64,000 bases of DNA from positions 15,966,501 through 16,030,500 of the forward strand of contig JBAIAC010000059.1 in NCBI GenBank assembly GCA_037349315.1, read 5' to 3'. Position 1 is the stretch's first letter. Each line of letters opens with the position of its first letter. The notes beneath the pieces are model-generated. The model saw only the letters and a program-made list of their open reading frames with translations, was not told where the DNA came from and searched no databases. The stretch comes from Chelydra serpentina (taxonomy: Eukaryota; Chordata; Testudines; Chelydridae). Positions 33,971 through 46,541 of this stretch are shown piece after piece. The position numbers and the translations under genes are program-made.

Positions 33971-34967
33971 ATTTCAATTTTTGACTAAGGCCCATGTTCT
34001 GATCCAATACACATGGGCATAAATCCAAAATAAGTCAGCTAAAATCCATGGTGTTACTCTGAATCTACATTTATGTAACAGAGAGTAGAAGCTGGCCCAA
34101 GATGATATCATGGAGGCAGTGAAAAGTGGACAGATACTATAATACTGTTTTTGGTAGTTTCCAGTACTAGTCTCTGTTCCTTCAGAATTTGAATCCTGTG
34201 GGTTGAACTAATTTCAGGTAGATTTCCTGCCTCCTGAGCCATAACAAAAACCAGACAGCTGTATTTGTTACTGTTTTGTAATATATTTTTCCAGGAAAAC
34301 ACAGCTTAGAGGTTCAGTTCAACTGAAATACCTAGGCATTGTTTTTAAAGTGCCTCAGTAGACAGTTGACCAGATCAAAGGTCCTGCCTCAGATAATTTA
34401 GAAATCTAAGTTCAGTACAGGACACTATCTTATCAAATAAGGTGTTTTGGAAATTGGAGTTTAAGAGTCATGTTCCATGAAAAGAAATGCAAAAAAATAG
34501 GTTGATAAGATGGGGAGGTGTTTGCGTTTGAGTTATTGATTAAATTCAATGCAAAACACATTCTGTTTGAGAAGAAGAAAAGGAGGTCACCTGACAGACA
34601 CCATTTCGGCATTCAAAGCACAAAATGGAGGTGAGAGTAGGAGGATACAAAGGCCCTGATCCTTAAGTGTTATGCCCAAATTGGGACCAAACAGAGTGGC
34701 TCTCAGCAACGACCTGCTTTTTCACCAAATTTCCTTGCTGAGGTATAACTAAGCAGAGTCAGTTGTAGGGGTGAGAGAACATAGAGACAGTCAAGTTTGG
34801 ATTGGGGTTAGGTTGATGATCACAAAGTTGGACACAAATCCGAACTTGTGGGACTCACTGGTGGGATTTCCAAAGGAGTTAGGTGCCGGATTCACCCAGG
34901 CTCCTTTGAAAATCCAAGCCTGAACCACAAGTTTTAACTCTTCCTTGAGCACTGTGGGGATTGGGTC

Positions 34968-36184
34968 TGTGACGTTGCACCCCATAAGACTTTATGGAAA
35001 TATGCTTATGAATGTATATATGACATAACTGGAATATGTTTTATGCTACATATGTCATGTAACATATCTTCGTAAAGGTTATGATCTACTGAATATATTC
35101 ATCCTATTTGTATGCATGTGTCATTGTTGTATTCAAAGTTATGAATATTGGGTGTGTACTTGTTTGATTTTAAATAGTCTTAGTAAGGCATTTGGTCAGC
35201 TTCTTTAGAAAAGAATGTGCAAGTTAAGTGCCCAATCAAGAAGCACTTAACGGACAATGGATCTTGGAAGGCTTCAATCCACATAAGAAGTCTACATGAG
35301 GATGTTCAAGGTAGCATGTGAACCATGGCTGCTACCTTTAAATTCTGAGTCATGCATGGACATGTGACTTGCCCATGTGACTCCAAAACTCCATCTTGTA
35401 GCTGGAATTCTATACAAGGGGAGGGAGGGTTATCCACCCACAAGAGAGTCTATTTAAACCCCTGGGAGACTCCTCCATTTGGTCTTCAGGTGGCTCAAGA
35501 GATAGCCTCTCCACCCCCAAGGATACCTGAAAAAAACTGGGACAAAGGACAGTAACTACAGGGAATATGAGTGATTACTGGACCCAGACTAGAAGGAGAC
35601 TAGTCTGTAAAAAGAAGCTTACTGGAACACCTTTAAGAGTGAGGTTTTATCTGTATTCAGTTTTCTTACTGTATTAGGCATAGACTTGCGTGTTTTGTTT
35701 TATTTTGCTTGGTAATTCATTTTGTTCTGTCTGTTACTACTTGGAACCACTTAAATCCTACTTTCTGTATTTAATAAAATCATTTTTTACTTATTAATTA
35801 CCCCAGAGTATGTATTAATACCTGGGGAGGGGGGCAAACAGCTGTGCATATCTCTCTATCAGTGTTATAGAGGGCAAACAGTTTGTGAGTTTACCCTGTA
35901 TACGCTTTATACCGGGTAAAACGGATTTATTTGGGGTTTGGACCCCATTGGGAGTTGGGCATCTGAATGTTAAAGACAGAAACACTTCTTAAGCTGCTTT
36001 CAGTTAAGCTTGCAGTTTGTGGAATGTGATTCAGACCTGGGTCTGTGTTTGTGGCCGGCAAGTGTGTCTGGCATAGCCAGGCAGAGTTCTAGAGTCCCAA
36101 GCTGACAGGGAAGGCAGGGGCAGAAGTAGTCTTGGCACATGAGTTGGCAGCCTCAAGGGGGTTTCTGTGGTCCAACCCGTCCCA
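34968..36184 (+). mobile_element. Solo LTR, 1217 bp
   Basis: Begins TGTGACGTTGCACC and ends AACCCGTCCCA, flanked by a perfect 5-bp duplication GGGTC (34963-34967 and 36185-36189). A TATA-like CTATTTAAACC near 35450 and AATAAA at about 35773 mark promoter and polyadenylation positions. No internal retroviral genes remain, so it is a recombination product of an endogenous LTR element. A 67-aa open frame at 35352-35555 is not protein-like. Confidence 0.85.
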
Positions 36185-36189
36185 GGGTC

Positions 36190-37490
36190 CCAAGAGGAAA
36201 GGTCTTAACCTGTTTCCAATCTCCTCCTGCTTGGAATGCAGACTGTTTGTCTGGCAATATTAAGGAACTAGCTAGTTTTGTCTTCCTTCCTGAATTCTGA
36301 GGAGGGGTGCTGGAAAGGGCCTGATAATTCCATTGTCTTTACTCAAGGGATGAAAGGGGCCCAGTGGTTCAGACTGGGAGCTCTTTAGTGGTCAGTCAGA
36401 AGGAATTAGTTTGCCTTGGCGTTCTACACATGTTCCTGATACAGGAGTTTGGGATTATCTTGACTAGCTGTCTCTCCTTTGCTAGCTGGGTCATTGAGTC
36501 TAGTTTACATAAAATAATTCAATGTCTTATAAGTGCAGTGGGCACTTATAAATACATTAAATTCATAAACACTCCTAAGCCACCCCATGTATTCAAACTG
36601 CAGGGAAATAAAACCCTCTTATTTCAAGAGAAAGAAGGAATCTCTCTTCTGTTCCATGGATTTTATGTAATATATTAATGAACAGACACAAAACCTATTT
36701 AATGTTCTCTGTAATGAATATGGTATGCCTTGAAAAAGGCAGCATTGTTTCAATTAGTTACAACAATTGTCAATTATAATACAATTTTAATTGAAGTACA
36801 GAGAGAGCCAAATGAATGTCAAATATATTCATCAAGATCAACTTCACTGAATAGAATAGTGAATGAATAATGATGAAGCACCAAAAATAAAATGTCATGG
36901 TTTGGAAGTAACACATTTTAGCCCTTTTATGCAGGTTTTCCGGATTACTTGATGTAGTACTGAACTTTATGGTTAGTGATGTGCTCATTACTGCTGGAAT
37001 ATAACTAGAGATTGGTCAAAATCTAAACCATTTATCCAAACTTCCCTACCTTGAAGCATTTGGGTCTGGGACTGAACCATTTCAGTTCTGGTTTTGCAAA
37101 ACAAAATGCAGAGGAACAAGATTTAGCAAAATCAAATGCAAGGTTTTTTTGCCCTCCTGTATTAAAGACAGAGATACGCTAAATCAAAACCATGTGCTTG
37201 AAACCCCTATCCTCCCTAAAATTGGATAAAATGAGATCCAAGACCTGATTTAGTTTTACAAAACTCAACAGATGAAGTTTTCCAAACCAACATCAAGAAA
37301 TCATCCAATTTTGCATATCACTTATTACAATAGAATAAGTATAGCTTCATAGAATAATCTCATACCAAAGGCCTTAATTCACTAGTGGTAAATGTGTGGA
37401 TTTTCTTCACAGGACAACAAAGAGAACTGTGTGGACCCTTCAAAGTTTGTTTGGGAAGGTGTTTGTATCTGTGTGTGTGTGAAATTGTGT
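36190..37490. other. Noncoding stretch, AT-rich towards the right
   Basis: No protein-like frame. Around 37000-37310 the text resembles the AT-rich ends of the foldback family at 28572 but without clear inverted ends. Confidence 0.45.
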
Positions 37491-37494
37491 CACA

Positions 37495-38405
37495 CATGAG
37501 CTCACAGGCCCTGAAGTCTGAAAGAGATCATGTACAAATGAATGTGGAAAAAAGGGTAAACAGTGAGGTAGCAAAATTTGCAGATGATACAAAACTACGC
37601 AAGGCAGTTAAATCCAAAGCAGACTGTGGAGAGTTACAAAGAGATCTCACTAAACTGGTGATTGGGCGACAAAATTGCAGATGAAATTCAAAGTAATGCA
37701 CATTGGAAAACATAATCCGAACTATGCATACAAAATGATGGGATCTCAATTAGCTGTTACCACTCAAGAAAGAGATCTTGGAGTCATTGTGGATAGTTTT
37801 CTGAAAACATCCGCTCAATGTGCAGCAGCAGTCAAAAAAGAGAAAGGCAACAAAAATGATTAAGGGTATGGAATAACTTCCATGTGAGGAGAAATTAAAA
37901 AGACTGGAACTTTTCAGCTTGGAAAAGAGATGACTAAGGGGGGATATGACAGAGGTCTATACAATCATGAATGACATGGAGAAAAAGAGTTATTTACCCC
38001 TTCACATAACAAAAATACCAGAGAGTCACCCAATGAAATCAATAGGCAGCAAGTTTAAACAAACAAAAGTACTCTTTCACACAACACAGTCAACATGTGG
38101 ACTTCATTGCCTGGGGATGTTGTGAAGACCAAAACTAAAACGGGATTCAAAAAAGAAAAGATACATTCATGGAGGATAGGTCCATCAATGGCTATTAGCC
38201 AAGATCGTCAGGGATGCAACCCCATGATCTGGGTGTTCTTAGCTTCTGACTGCTGGAAGGTGGGAGTGGACGAAGGGGAGATGGATCACTCAACGATTGC
38301 CTGTTCTGTTAATTCCTTGGCCTCTGAAGCACCTGGTTTTGGCCACTGTTGTAAGTCAGGGTGAATATTGGTCTCACCCAGTATGGTCATTCTTATGTTT
38401 TTATG
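37495..38405 (+). pseudogene. CR1/L3-type LINE, reverse transcriptase C-terminus and 3' end
   Basis: Plus-strand frames give AKFADDTKLRKAV (the FADD catalytic box is intact), ELQRDLTKL, then after a frameshift KVMHIGKHNPNYAYKMMGS and ERDLGVIVDSFLKTSAQC, the palm and thumb segments of CR1/L3/L2-type reverse transcriptases. The 3' part carries the shared terminal GGTCTCACCCAGTATGGTCA. The 5' two-thirds of the element is missing and the frame is broken. Confidence 0.85.
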
Positions 38406-38437
38406 TTAATCTCCCCTCACTTTTCCCTCTGGCACAT

Positions 38438-38652
38438 ACTCATAGATTCATAGATTCTAGGGCTGGAAGGGACCTCGAGAGGTCATCGAGTCCAGCCCCC
38501 TGCCCTCATGGCAGGACCAATTACTGTCTAGACCATCCCTGATAGACATTTATCTAACCTACTCTTAAATATCTCCAGATATGGAGATTCCACAACTGCC
38601 CTGGGCAGTTTATTCCAGTGTTTAACCACCCTGACAGTTAGGAACTAGATAC
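38438..38652 (-). mobile_element. CR1 LINE 3' end
   Basis: Plus strand starts CATAGATTCATAGATTCTAGG, the complement of the CR1 tail, then GGAAGGGACCTCGAGAGGTC and GAGTCCAGCCCCCTGCCCTC. Minus-strand, 5' truncated. Confidence 0.9.
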
Positions 38653-38984
38653 TGGTCAAATCTTATTGCAGACACAGAGGCAAGGTTGTGGCTCAGTGAT
38701 TCATGCCGATCTGAATGGACTGATACAAGTTTGCTGGAACCTGAAGTGGGAACAGGCAGCCCTGGCACAACAACGAAACTAGAATCTCAAGGATGTTTAT
38801 TCCCTGTTTCTGGGGGTTTATGTGAACATTGAAGTGATTTGAGTTTTACTGGCAAAAAATGTTTGTGGAAAGTGAATTCCAGTCATTTGTTGCAAGTTTT
38901 TGCTTCAAAAGAACTTGTGTACTCGTCCAGTCATAGAAGAGAAACAGTACTGTAGAGTATTGCCTCTCATTTACCTGTTTTTTC

Positions 38985-39290
38985 ATTCATTCATAGAGTT
39001 TAAAGCCAGAAAGGACCATTAGATCATGAAGTCTGAACTCCTATATAACACAGGCCATAGAACTTCATCCAGTTACCAATGTAACGAGCCCAATAATTTG
39101 TGTTTAATTAAAACACATCCTCCAGAAAGGCATACAGTCTTGATTTTAAGACATCAAGAAATAGAGAATCCACCAGTTCCCTTGGTAGTTTGTTCCAATG
39201 GTTAATCACCCTCCCTGTTAAAAATGTGTAATTTATTTCTAATTTGAATTTGTTTGGCTTTAACTTCCAGCCATTGAGATGTACATGATC
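38985..39290 (-). mobile_element. CR1 LINE 3' end
   Basis: TCATTCATAGAGTTTAAAG at the start, then AGAAAGGACCATTAGATCAT and further body to TTAACTTCCAGCCATTG. An older, more diverged copy than at 38438. Confidence 0.8.
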
Positions 39291-40930
39291 AATATAACTC
39301 CACTGACTTTAGTGGAGTTACTCCTGACGAGAGGAGAAACAGGCTACAGGCTATTGTTTCTGACCCCTAGTTGGGTGAGCACACAAATGCATTTAGGCTG
39401 GAATATCCACCACTGTTTTATTGCGCCCTCTGTCGGGGGTATTGGTCAAGGGGTCCTTATCTACATACGTCTTCCAGGTGTACCCTTCCCCACAACAGAG
39501 GATCTCCAGAAGGTGCACTGGGCCTTTCATTTATATGGAGGGGTCAGGGGTGAAGTAGTGTTCATTTTGACAATTTAAAAGCTATTCCTATTGTCTTAAA
39601 CAAACAAACAAATATGTTTTGCAGATTAATGTTGAATGCTGTGTCAATTACCTCACATTGAAATAATCCACCCGAACAACATCTTGGCTTTAAAACAAAA
39701 GGCAATCCCATAAATAGGACTCATAGCAAGCACAAAATGTTATACAGTTGCTAGAATGAGTAAATGTGTCATTTTATATAAATAAAATATATGCAAGAGT
39801 CGAGTATAATCACTTTAACAAGGCAAGATAATGCATTTTTTGTTCCATTACTACTATTACACATTATTAGTATTAATTATATTGCCACCTGGTGGCTGGT
39901 AGCAACATAGAGTGTTCTGCAGGAAATCCAGTATTTCTATTACAACTGCCGTAGTAAATTTTACAGATGGATCTGATATAAAACTTACTGTTTGAATGAT
40001 TTTTTTTTTGTGTTGGGGGAGAAGGGGGGCGGTGTTGAAATCTGAATCTAACTTTTACAGCTTGGGCCCTTCTGTACTTTGACATGTGCAAGCTGTTTCA
40101 ATTCTTTCATTAATCACCACTCTCATTTTTAAATCCAATGCTTAGCTCAAAGAAATCATGGTTATTATTTTTCAAACACTCTACAAACACAGATTCTGTT
40201 GTATTGGAGGGAAATGTTTACTAAATCGGAGCTGGATTCCGTAACCCTTGCTTTACTTTAACTGCAGTCTCTCTGATTTCAGTGAGACTAGTTATGGAGT
40301 GAAATACTTATTCCACATGTGTAAGGGTGGTTACACTGGGCCTTAGAAATTATGGATAATATGGTATTTTCATTCTTTAAACATATTGGATAGATCACAT
40401 CCAAGGATTAGATTTATTGGGCTTCATCGTTATATAACAATTCTCTCAGCACAGGCTTTCTCCCTTGCAATGTCATGACACAGTTCTAAATAATAACACA
40501 GTTCATATGTTACATCAGCACCACCATGTGATGGGAGGCCTGCAGCCATACCAACTTGGCTGCCATCTTGTCAGCTTTCAGACTGGGCAGTGCCATTACT
40601 GTACTTAGAAGGGAACCAAGTTGGGCTGTTGGCTTCACAGGTGGCAGCCTTCCCCGTGCGTCTGTACTCAAGGGAGCACAGCCTTCCCCGTGCGTCTGCA
40701 CTCAAGGTGCCTGGAGGGACGGCTTCCTCCAGGCACCTCCTCCACACATTGTCCCAAATGGGGCATATAGGAGTCACACTAGCACTGCCCCACTCTGTAC
40801 TGGATTGTACAGACAATTCACTGCCCCGAGGTAGCAGGGATCTCGGCCAGGTACAATCACTCCCAAATCTCCTTCTTCCCTGCAACTCCCCACCAACCCC
40901 TACTTAGGGCATTAAACTAAATGGCACAGC
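39291..40930. other. Noncoding stretch with one local duplication
   Basis: No protein-like frame. At 40642-40708 a ~30-bp unit (AGCCTTCCCCGTGCGTCTG, then ACTCAAGG) is repeated in tandem, giving similar readings in two frames. Confidence 0.55.
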
Positions 40931-41116
40931 CTGGCTCTGAAGGCCTGATTTTCAAAGGTGCTGAGTGTCTGAAGCTCCGATTGACTTCAACTGTGGGTGT
41001 TCGGCACTTCTGAAAATCAGTTCTAATGGAATAAGGGTATGTCTAGGCAGCATTTTGGACTGGAGTCAACAGACTCAGGCTAGGGGGGCTCGTGTTAGTG
41101 CTCTATAAATAGCTGC

Positions 41117-41288
41117 TGTGGCAAAGTACCTCCTTCTCCTCAGCGGTCTTGGTCCTTTAAGCCCCGGAGACTCAGGCTTGGGCAAGATAAACCCCTTGGG
41201 TTTTTCCCTTTTCCTTTTGGGAAGGCAATATAGCCCTTCTTTTGGGAAGGGCTCAGTGTCTTGGGGCACCCAGCCCCACTGGTGCCTT

Positions 41289-41370
<82 letters not shown>

Positions 41371-41613
41371 CTCACACTCTCCCTCAGTCTCTCTCGCCTC
41401 TCTCCTCCCCGCCATGCACAGCAGGGAGGGTTTAAAAAGGTCTCCAGCAATCGCTGCCAGCCGGACCTAATTAGTTCCCTGGTAACCCCTTTCCCAGCTG
41501 AACCTTATTTCCCCACAGTCCTCTCTCCTTAGTGGATAGGGAGAGGGGTTTTAACCCCCTGGGACCACTTACTGCCTCCACCTTTTGTAGCTATCTGTCC
41601 TGGGTTTACCACA
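41117..41613 (+). mobile_element. LTR-like insert with a hexanucleotide array
   Basis: Starts TGTGGCAAAGTACC and ends GGGTTTACCACA, so it has TG...CA ends with a 5-bp inverted tip (TGTGG/CCACA). The start resembles the LTR at 60842. A target duplication is not exact (GCTGC against CTGTA). GGTTTAAAAAGG near 41430 could be a TATA region. Confidence 0.6.
41291..41370. repeat. (CTGCTC)n array, about 13 units
   Basis: A near-perfect hexanucleotide tandem. Because six is a multiple of three, each frame reads a dipeptide repeat or a single-residue run (Leu, Pro-Ala, Ser-Cys, Ser-Arg, Gly-Ala). These are not proteins. Confidence 0.97.
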
Positions 41614-41809
41614 CTGTATAGGCCGTGCTTTGAAGTTGTGGCTTGGGCAGGAGATCAGGCTCTACCCGTTTGAATCTTTAACTTCAAAGCGCTGTCTAAA
41701 CAGCTATATTTAGAGCACTAGTGCGAGCCCTGCTAGCCCAAGTCTGTCAGCCTTGGCTGGGAGGCTCATTCCAAAATGCTCCATAGACATACCCTACGGT
41801 AGTAATAGG

Positions 41810-41884
41810 CCAAATCCTTACCTGGTGGTAATCAGCCGCATCAATGGAACTATGCTTGTTGACGCCAGCTGAGGATCCGGCCTG
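41810..41884. repeat. Short dispersed palindromic repeat (copy 4)
   Basis: GGCCAAATCCTTACCTGGTG at the left, CGCCAGCTGAGGATCCGGCC at the right. Confidence 0.5.
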
Positions 41885-42785
41885 AAGTATCTTTCAGACA
41901 AAAAATGGAAAATATGGAAAACTTTCACAGATATTAAATTTTCTGTTTTGAGAACTTTTCTGTTACTTTGTAATAACTAACATTGATCAACATGTTTAAA
42001 ATAGATCTCAGCTGCTTGAAATCAGAGGACTGTTTTTCACTATTAAGATCTTCCTTATTGTCGAGTGACAGTTCTCTTCAGCATCTCTGTCCTCTTCTAC
42101 AGGTGCAGATGATCACAGAACCTATTGCTGACCCACTCTGGGGCCGAAATACCAAGAAATGCTTATTTTAGTTTTCTGATTCAGATGGCAATGCATTCTA
42201 CAATTAGTCTGACAGCAAACAGAGACATTAATCTGGAGTTGTATAGTTCTTGCACTTCCTGATGTGACTCAGGAAACTGTAGCTCTAAGGAAAAAGTGTT
42301 TAACCTTTTTGTCAGAGGTTAAACATATAAAAGGGGAATTTCAAGCTTTTATAGTCCTGTTGTTGTCACATTAAATGGAGCAATGGAGTGCAATTGTTTT
42401 ATGGACTTCATTGTAGAAGATAATTATATATCTATGCCATTCTTGCCACCTAACTGTTTTTTCTTTCCCTGTAACTGATTCAAAGGTGCAATTTAAGGGC
42501 CTTGTTAATTTGTGTTCCTTTGAATCTGGCTATTCATGATGAAGTATTATTATGAAGTAAGATTTTCAGTAAGATTTTGATTAAGAGAGCTGCTCAGAAG
42601 TTTTCAAAATTTGAAATGTGTGTTAAATTTTATGAAAAAATCTCACCCAAAAACGAGGTGGAAAAAACCTTGGGAAAATTCCCCATTTTTAAGTCAACTC
42701 TATTTATAACAGTTGAGGATTTTTGTCTAAGAATTAATAGGGGTGAGAGTCATATTGGTTTGTTTATTATGTTTCACTCCTTTTT
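41885..42785. other. Noncoding stretch without a recognised feature
   Basis: AT-rich; no protein-like frame. Confidence 0.45.
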
Positions 42786-42789
42786 TGCA

Positions 42790-42945
42790 GTCAGACACAA
42801 CTCTTTATTTATCTATCGACCTGTATTGTGGAAGCACCTAGGAGCCCAAGTCATGGACTAGTGGCCCATTTTGCTAGGTGCTGTACAAACACAGAATAAA
42901 AACATGGCCCCTTCTGCCAAAGAACTTCCAGTCTAGGTAAAATAA
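42790..42945 (+). repeat. SINE/LINE 3' tail fragment
   Basis: GCTAGGTGCTGTACAAACAC and CAAAGAACTTCCAGTCTAGG match the tail region seen reversed or in other copies near 33630. Confidence 0.5.
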
Positions 42946-43599
42946 TAAGCTCCCTTTAGCTCAATCCTATTTTATTTCACATTGCTATCTCTGCACATTT
43001 TTAATGACACCATATAGGGCAGACAGGATTTCTCTGTGTAATGCCAGACTTTTCTGATTGCCCACTAAGTAGAGCCAGTAGAAACTTTTTGAATTTAGAA
43101 ATGTCATCAACATTTTGAAAAGTAAAAAACATTCTAAAAAGCTCGTGAAAAGTTATGGTTTAATGTCATTTCAATGACCACTTGGTCAGCAATTTCAAAA
43201 TTTGAAGAAGAAAAAAAAGGGGGGGGAATGAAAACTTTTCATGTGAAATTTTCAATCCCCAGCATGCACACGTGTGCACACACACACTAGCTGTACTGAC
43301 AAGCTTGTTCCCAGATTTCTCCCTTTCTGTCAGTGAGAGAATTCTGCCTGCTCTGGTATTTGCTGAGCTGGAGCCTCTTACTTCATGCCCCCCCCACCCC
43401 CATTCAAATCTTGAGTCAATCCTGAGAGAAGTGAGAGAGGGGAAGGGTTTGAGATCCTCCCTTTTTCTTACCCCTTCACTCTCACTGGATCTCGGCAGCA
43501 ACTGCTCTAGTGTTTCCATGGAGTGGGCAGACTGTGAAGGACCTGTAGCAGTCACTGTGAAGGACCTGTAGCAGTCATACAGCACTCAGCTGTCATCCA
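42946..43599. other. Noncoding stretch with a small duplication
   Basis: No protein-like frame. AGTCACTGTGAAGGACCTGTAGC is partly duplicated at 43535-43577 (GTGAAGGACCTGTAGCAGTCA twice). Confidence 0.5.
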
Positions 43600-43815
43600 T
43601 CGTAGAATCATAGAATCTCAGGGTTGGAAGAGACCTCAGGAGGTCATCTAGTCCAACCCCCTGCTCAAAGCAGGACCAACCCCAACTAAATCATCCCAGC
43701 CCGGGCTTTGTCAAGCTTGACTTTAAAAATCTCTAAGGAAGGAGATTGCACCACCTCCCTAGGTAACCCATTCCAGTGCTTCATCACCATCCTGGTATCT
43801 ATTCCATTTGTACAT
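43600..43815 (-). mobile_element. CR1 LINE 3' end
   Basis: Plus strand begins GTAGAATCATAGAATCTCAGG, then GGAAGAGACCTCAGGAGGTC and TAGTCCAACCCCCTGCTCAA. The frame on the complement (43901-43686) shows a CR1 C-terminal reading (KHWNGLPREVVQSPSLEIFK). Confidence 0.92.
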
Positions 43816-45015
43816 CTAGCACCTTTACCTCCATCCATCCTTTCTCGACACTTCTTAAGGATTTTACTGACAGAGACCTTCTCCCAAGGGGCAGGATCCA
43901 ACTCCAGCTGAAGTCAATAGAAAGACTCCCATTGGCTTCAGGGGGAATTGGATCAGGCCGCAAAAATCCCTTTTTCAAGTTTTTGGAAAGTAGAACATTC
44001 CTGACCCTTAATGAAAACAGTGTTGTGCAGAATGGAAACATTATTCAAGAAAAGTATCTACTTCCAGTATTTTACCTGTTATTACTCATATTAATGGCTT
44101 AACAATGTTACTCACCTACTATTTCTCCACTGTTTTCATACATGGTAGGCCTATTCTATTACTGAGATATAGCTGACTCTTCAAGGTAGCTAATTCTTAA
44201 AGGTCATGTTTGTTTCCGATCCTGCTGTGTGTTCTTGACCTTGCCTGGATTTCATAAACCTTAGCAATGTCCTACCTCTATTAAGCTCCACAACTCCACA
44301 GGTGAGTGGCTGGGTTATTTCACAACTATTCAGCCACTAAAGTTAGTTCATCTACATTTATTTTTAAGAAGCATCTTGTTCAAATATATGGCTGAATCTG
44401 AAAACATTAATTTAATCCAATTGACAGCAGTGCACTTTGGTTTATCCTCTTCAGTGGCCTAGGAATGATATATGATATATATGGATCAGAGTGTCACATC
44501 ATCGAACATACATCCCTGATTTAGTGTCATCTTTCTGGTGCTATTGACCCTAAAGTTTACAGCATCCTAGTCATCTCTGAGGTTTCTTGTAAATCCTTGG
44601 CATATAGGCATCAAAGGGGTAATCTGTTAGGATCTGAAATCCATATTTAACAGGTAAAGATGTAGCCTGATTTTCAAAAGTGTTGAGTATCTCGCAGCTC
44701 CTACTGAATTCAGTATTATTTGTAGGTGCTTGACACTTCTAAAAATCCAGCCAGTTTTATTTAGGTATCTAATTATGGCTTTAGGAGTCTGACTTTAGAC
44801 ACTAGCATTTGAAAACTTTGAGGGAGGAATCTCTTCCAAAAATAGGAAAGGAGACATTTTTTCATCTGTAACCAAGACAATTTATCTTTGTGAGATGGAA
44901 GAGAATCCTAGTGATTCAAGGCACGTTTGCAGGGATGAGGAAGTTACGTAACATAAGGAGAAAACAGAACCTTCATAATAATAGTGCATAATAGTTTACA
45001 GCTTCCCTCTTAGGA
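43816..45015. other. Noncoding stretch with two short palindromic repeats
   Basis: Around 43882-43962 (CCAACTCCAGCTGAAGTCAA ... GGGGGAATTGGATCAGGCC) and 44665-44760 (CCTGATTTTCAAAAGTGTTG ... GACACTTCTAAAAATCCAG) are short imperfect inverted repeats; the second has a relative at 40940-41025. Confidence 0.45.
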
Positions 45016-45019
45016 TCTC

Positions 45020-45450
45020 AAAGCACTTTACACATCTAGCTATCTAGATACTTCCATAGTCCCTGCCACTGACGTCATTGAGCACCTCACAGATGTTAAG
45101 TTCATGAACATCACTCCTTTGAGGTAAGGAAGTACTATTATCCATGTTTTACAGAGGTGGGGGGAACTAAAGCTCAGACAGCCTAAGCAACCTGTCTAAG
45201 GTCATACAGGAAGTCTACGACCCAGTCAGGAACTGAACTCAGTTTTGGGAGGCTCAGTCCAGCGCCTTAATCATAAGACCACTTTCCCGCAATGAGTTAA
45301 ACTCACAACAGCCCCTGTCTGGTAAGTATTGTTATCCCCTCCATTTTAAAGATAAGGAAACTAAAATACAGAGAAGTTACATGAGTGGCCCAGGGTCACT
45401 CAGCAAGTCTGTGAGAGAGCCAGGAATAGAGCATATGTTAACCACTAAGT
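45020..45450 (-). repeat. Two reversed MIR-type SINE remnants
   Basis: CATGTTTTACAGAGGTGGGG, AGGTCATACAGGAAGTC and GGAACTGAACTCAGTTTTGG form one; TCCATTTTAAAGATAAGGAA, GTGGCCCAGGGTCACTCAGC and CAGGAATAGAGC form the other. Both minus strand. Confidence 0.65.
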
Positions 45451-46533
45451 ACAGGTTTGCTCCTGAATCTCAGCTGCCTAAGGCCTCTATTCTGTCATAT
45501 AATTAGATCATTGTTGCCCAGCTTGGGTTGGTCTGCAGCTCTCTAGGATCGTATATAAGTAGGCGGCTCCAGACACCAGTCCTGCACAGTTGGAAAGACA
45601 TAGTCTTGCAGTGGGGAGTGGGATAAAAAAACCCAACAACTAGAGAATAAGAACTATTTTTGAGAGGATATCCATGACATTCTTTTAATTTATTGTTGGC
45701 ACATTCATAATCTCATCCAAAAAAATGCCACAAGCACTTAGCAGAGTAGCTCGCATCTCTTCTGATGAATTGAAGGAAACTTGCGCTAAAGAAAATGCAT
45801 CATGTGAAGTTAAACCCATAATAGTGGACCAGCCAAAAACAACACCACAGAACAGGAATTCCTTTAATTTAACAGTACCAATCTGGAGTTCAGTGCAGAC
45901 CGAACAGTAACATTAGTAACTGCACAATTAATACTTATTTTAATAGCCAAAATTATGGCCGCAGACTTTTTTTAGAAAAACCTACCCCAAAACAAGCCAA
46001 AATCTCTCTTAGACTAGTCTCGTTTTCTTGATTCAAAGGATTTATCTGTTAAACATTTATAAAATAAAAATCAATGTAGTGGTATGACCTATACGTCAGA
46101 CTGTAGGCCCATGAATAATTCACATATTACAAAACAATTCAAAGCTGTCACCGTGTCATCGCTAGATTACAGGAACTGTGGAGTAGTTTTGATTTTCCGT
46201 TGCTCTTTTACATGCTTTAGTTGCTGTGATTTTGTCTCCTCATGTTAGGCAAACTGGGACTGGCTGAGCTTTCATTAATTGCATCACTTTAACTGGAAGG
46301 AGAAGAATAACCACCGGGAATCATGCTGTCAAAAATCTGTGTGTCACTCCCTGCATTTTTTCTTCTAAATCATAATTATAAAACCTTGGGGGCCAAATTC
46401 TCACCATTTGCAAAGCCTGAGTACATGGGCTTTGTGTGGGGGATGTACTACTGTTCAGGGCTTGGTAGTGATGGAATCCTACTCTCCAACTTGGAGCCAA
46501 TGCACAGCGTATCAATATACACTACAACTTTTG
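45451..46533. other. Noncoding stretch without a recognised feature
   Basis: No protein-like frame or named repeat. Confidence 0.5.
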
Positions 46534-46541
46534 GATTACAG

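Larger units (their letters stand above)
41035..41794. mobile_element. Harbinger-like MITE split by an LTR
   Basis: GGGTATGTCTAGGCAGCATT at the left and the complement GGGTATGTCTATGGAGCATT at the right are terminal inverted repeats, flanked by TAA and TAC. The two halves (41035-41116 and 41614-41794) are separated by the LTR-like insert. Confidence 0.75.

Noticed and set aside
41118..41470. Poly-Leu, Pro-Ala, Ser-Arg and Gly-Ala frames
   Set aside because: Translations of the (CTGCTC)n array.
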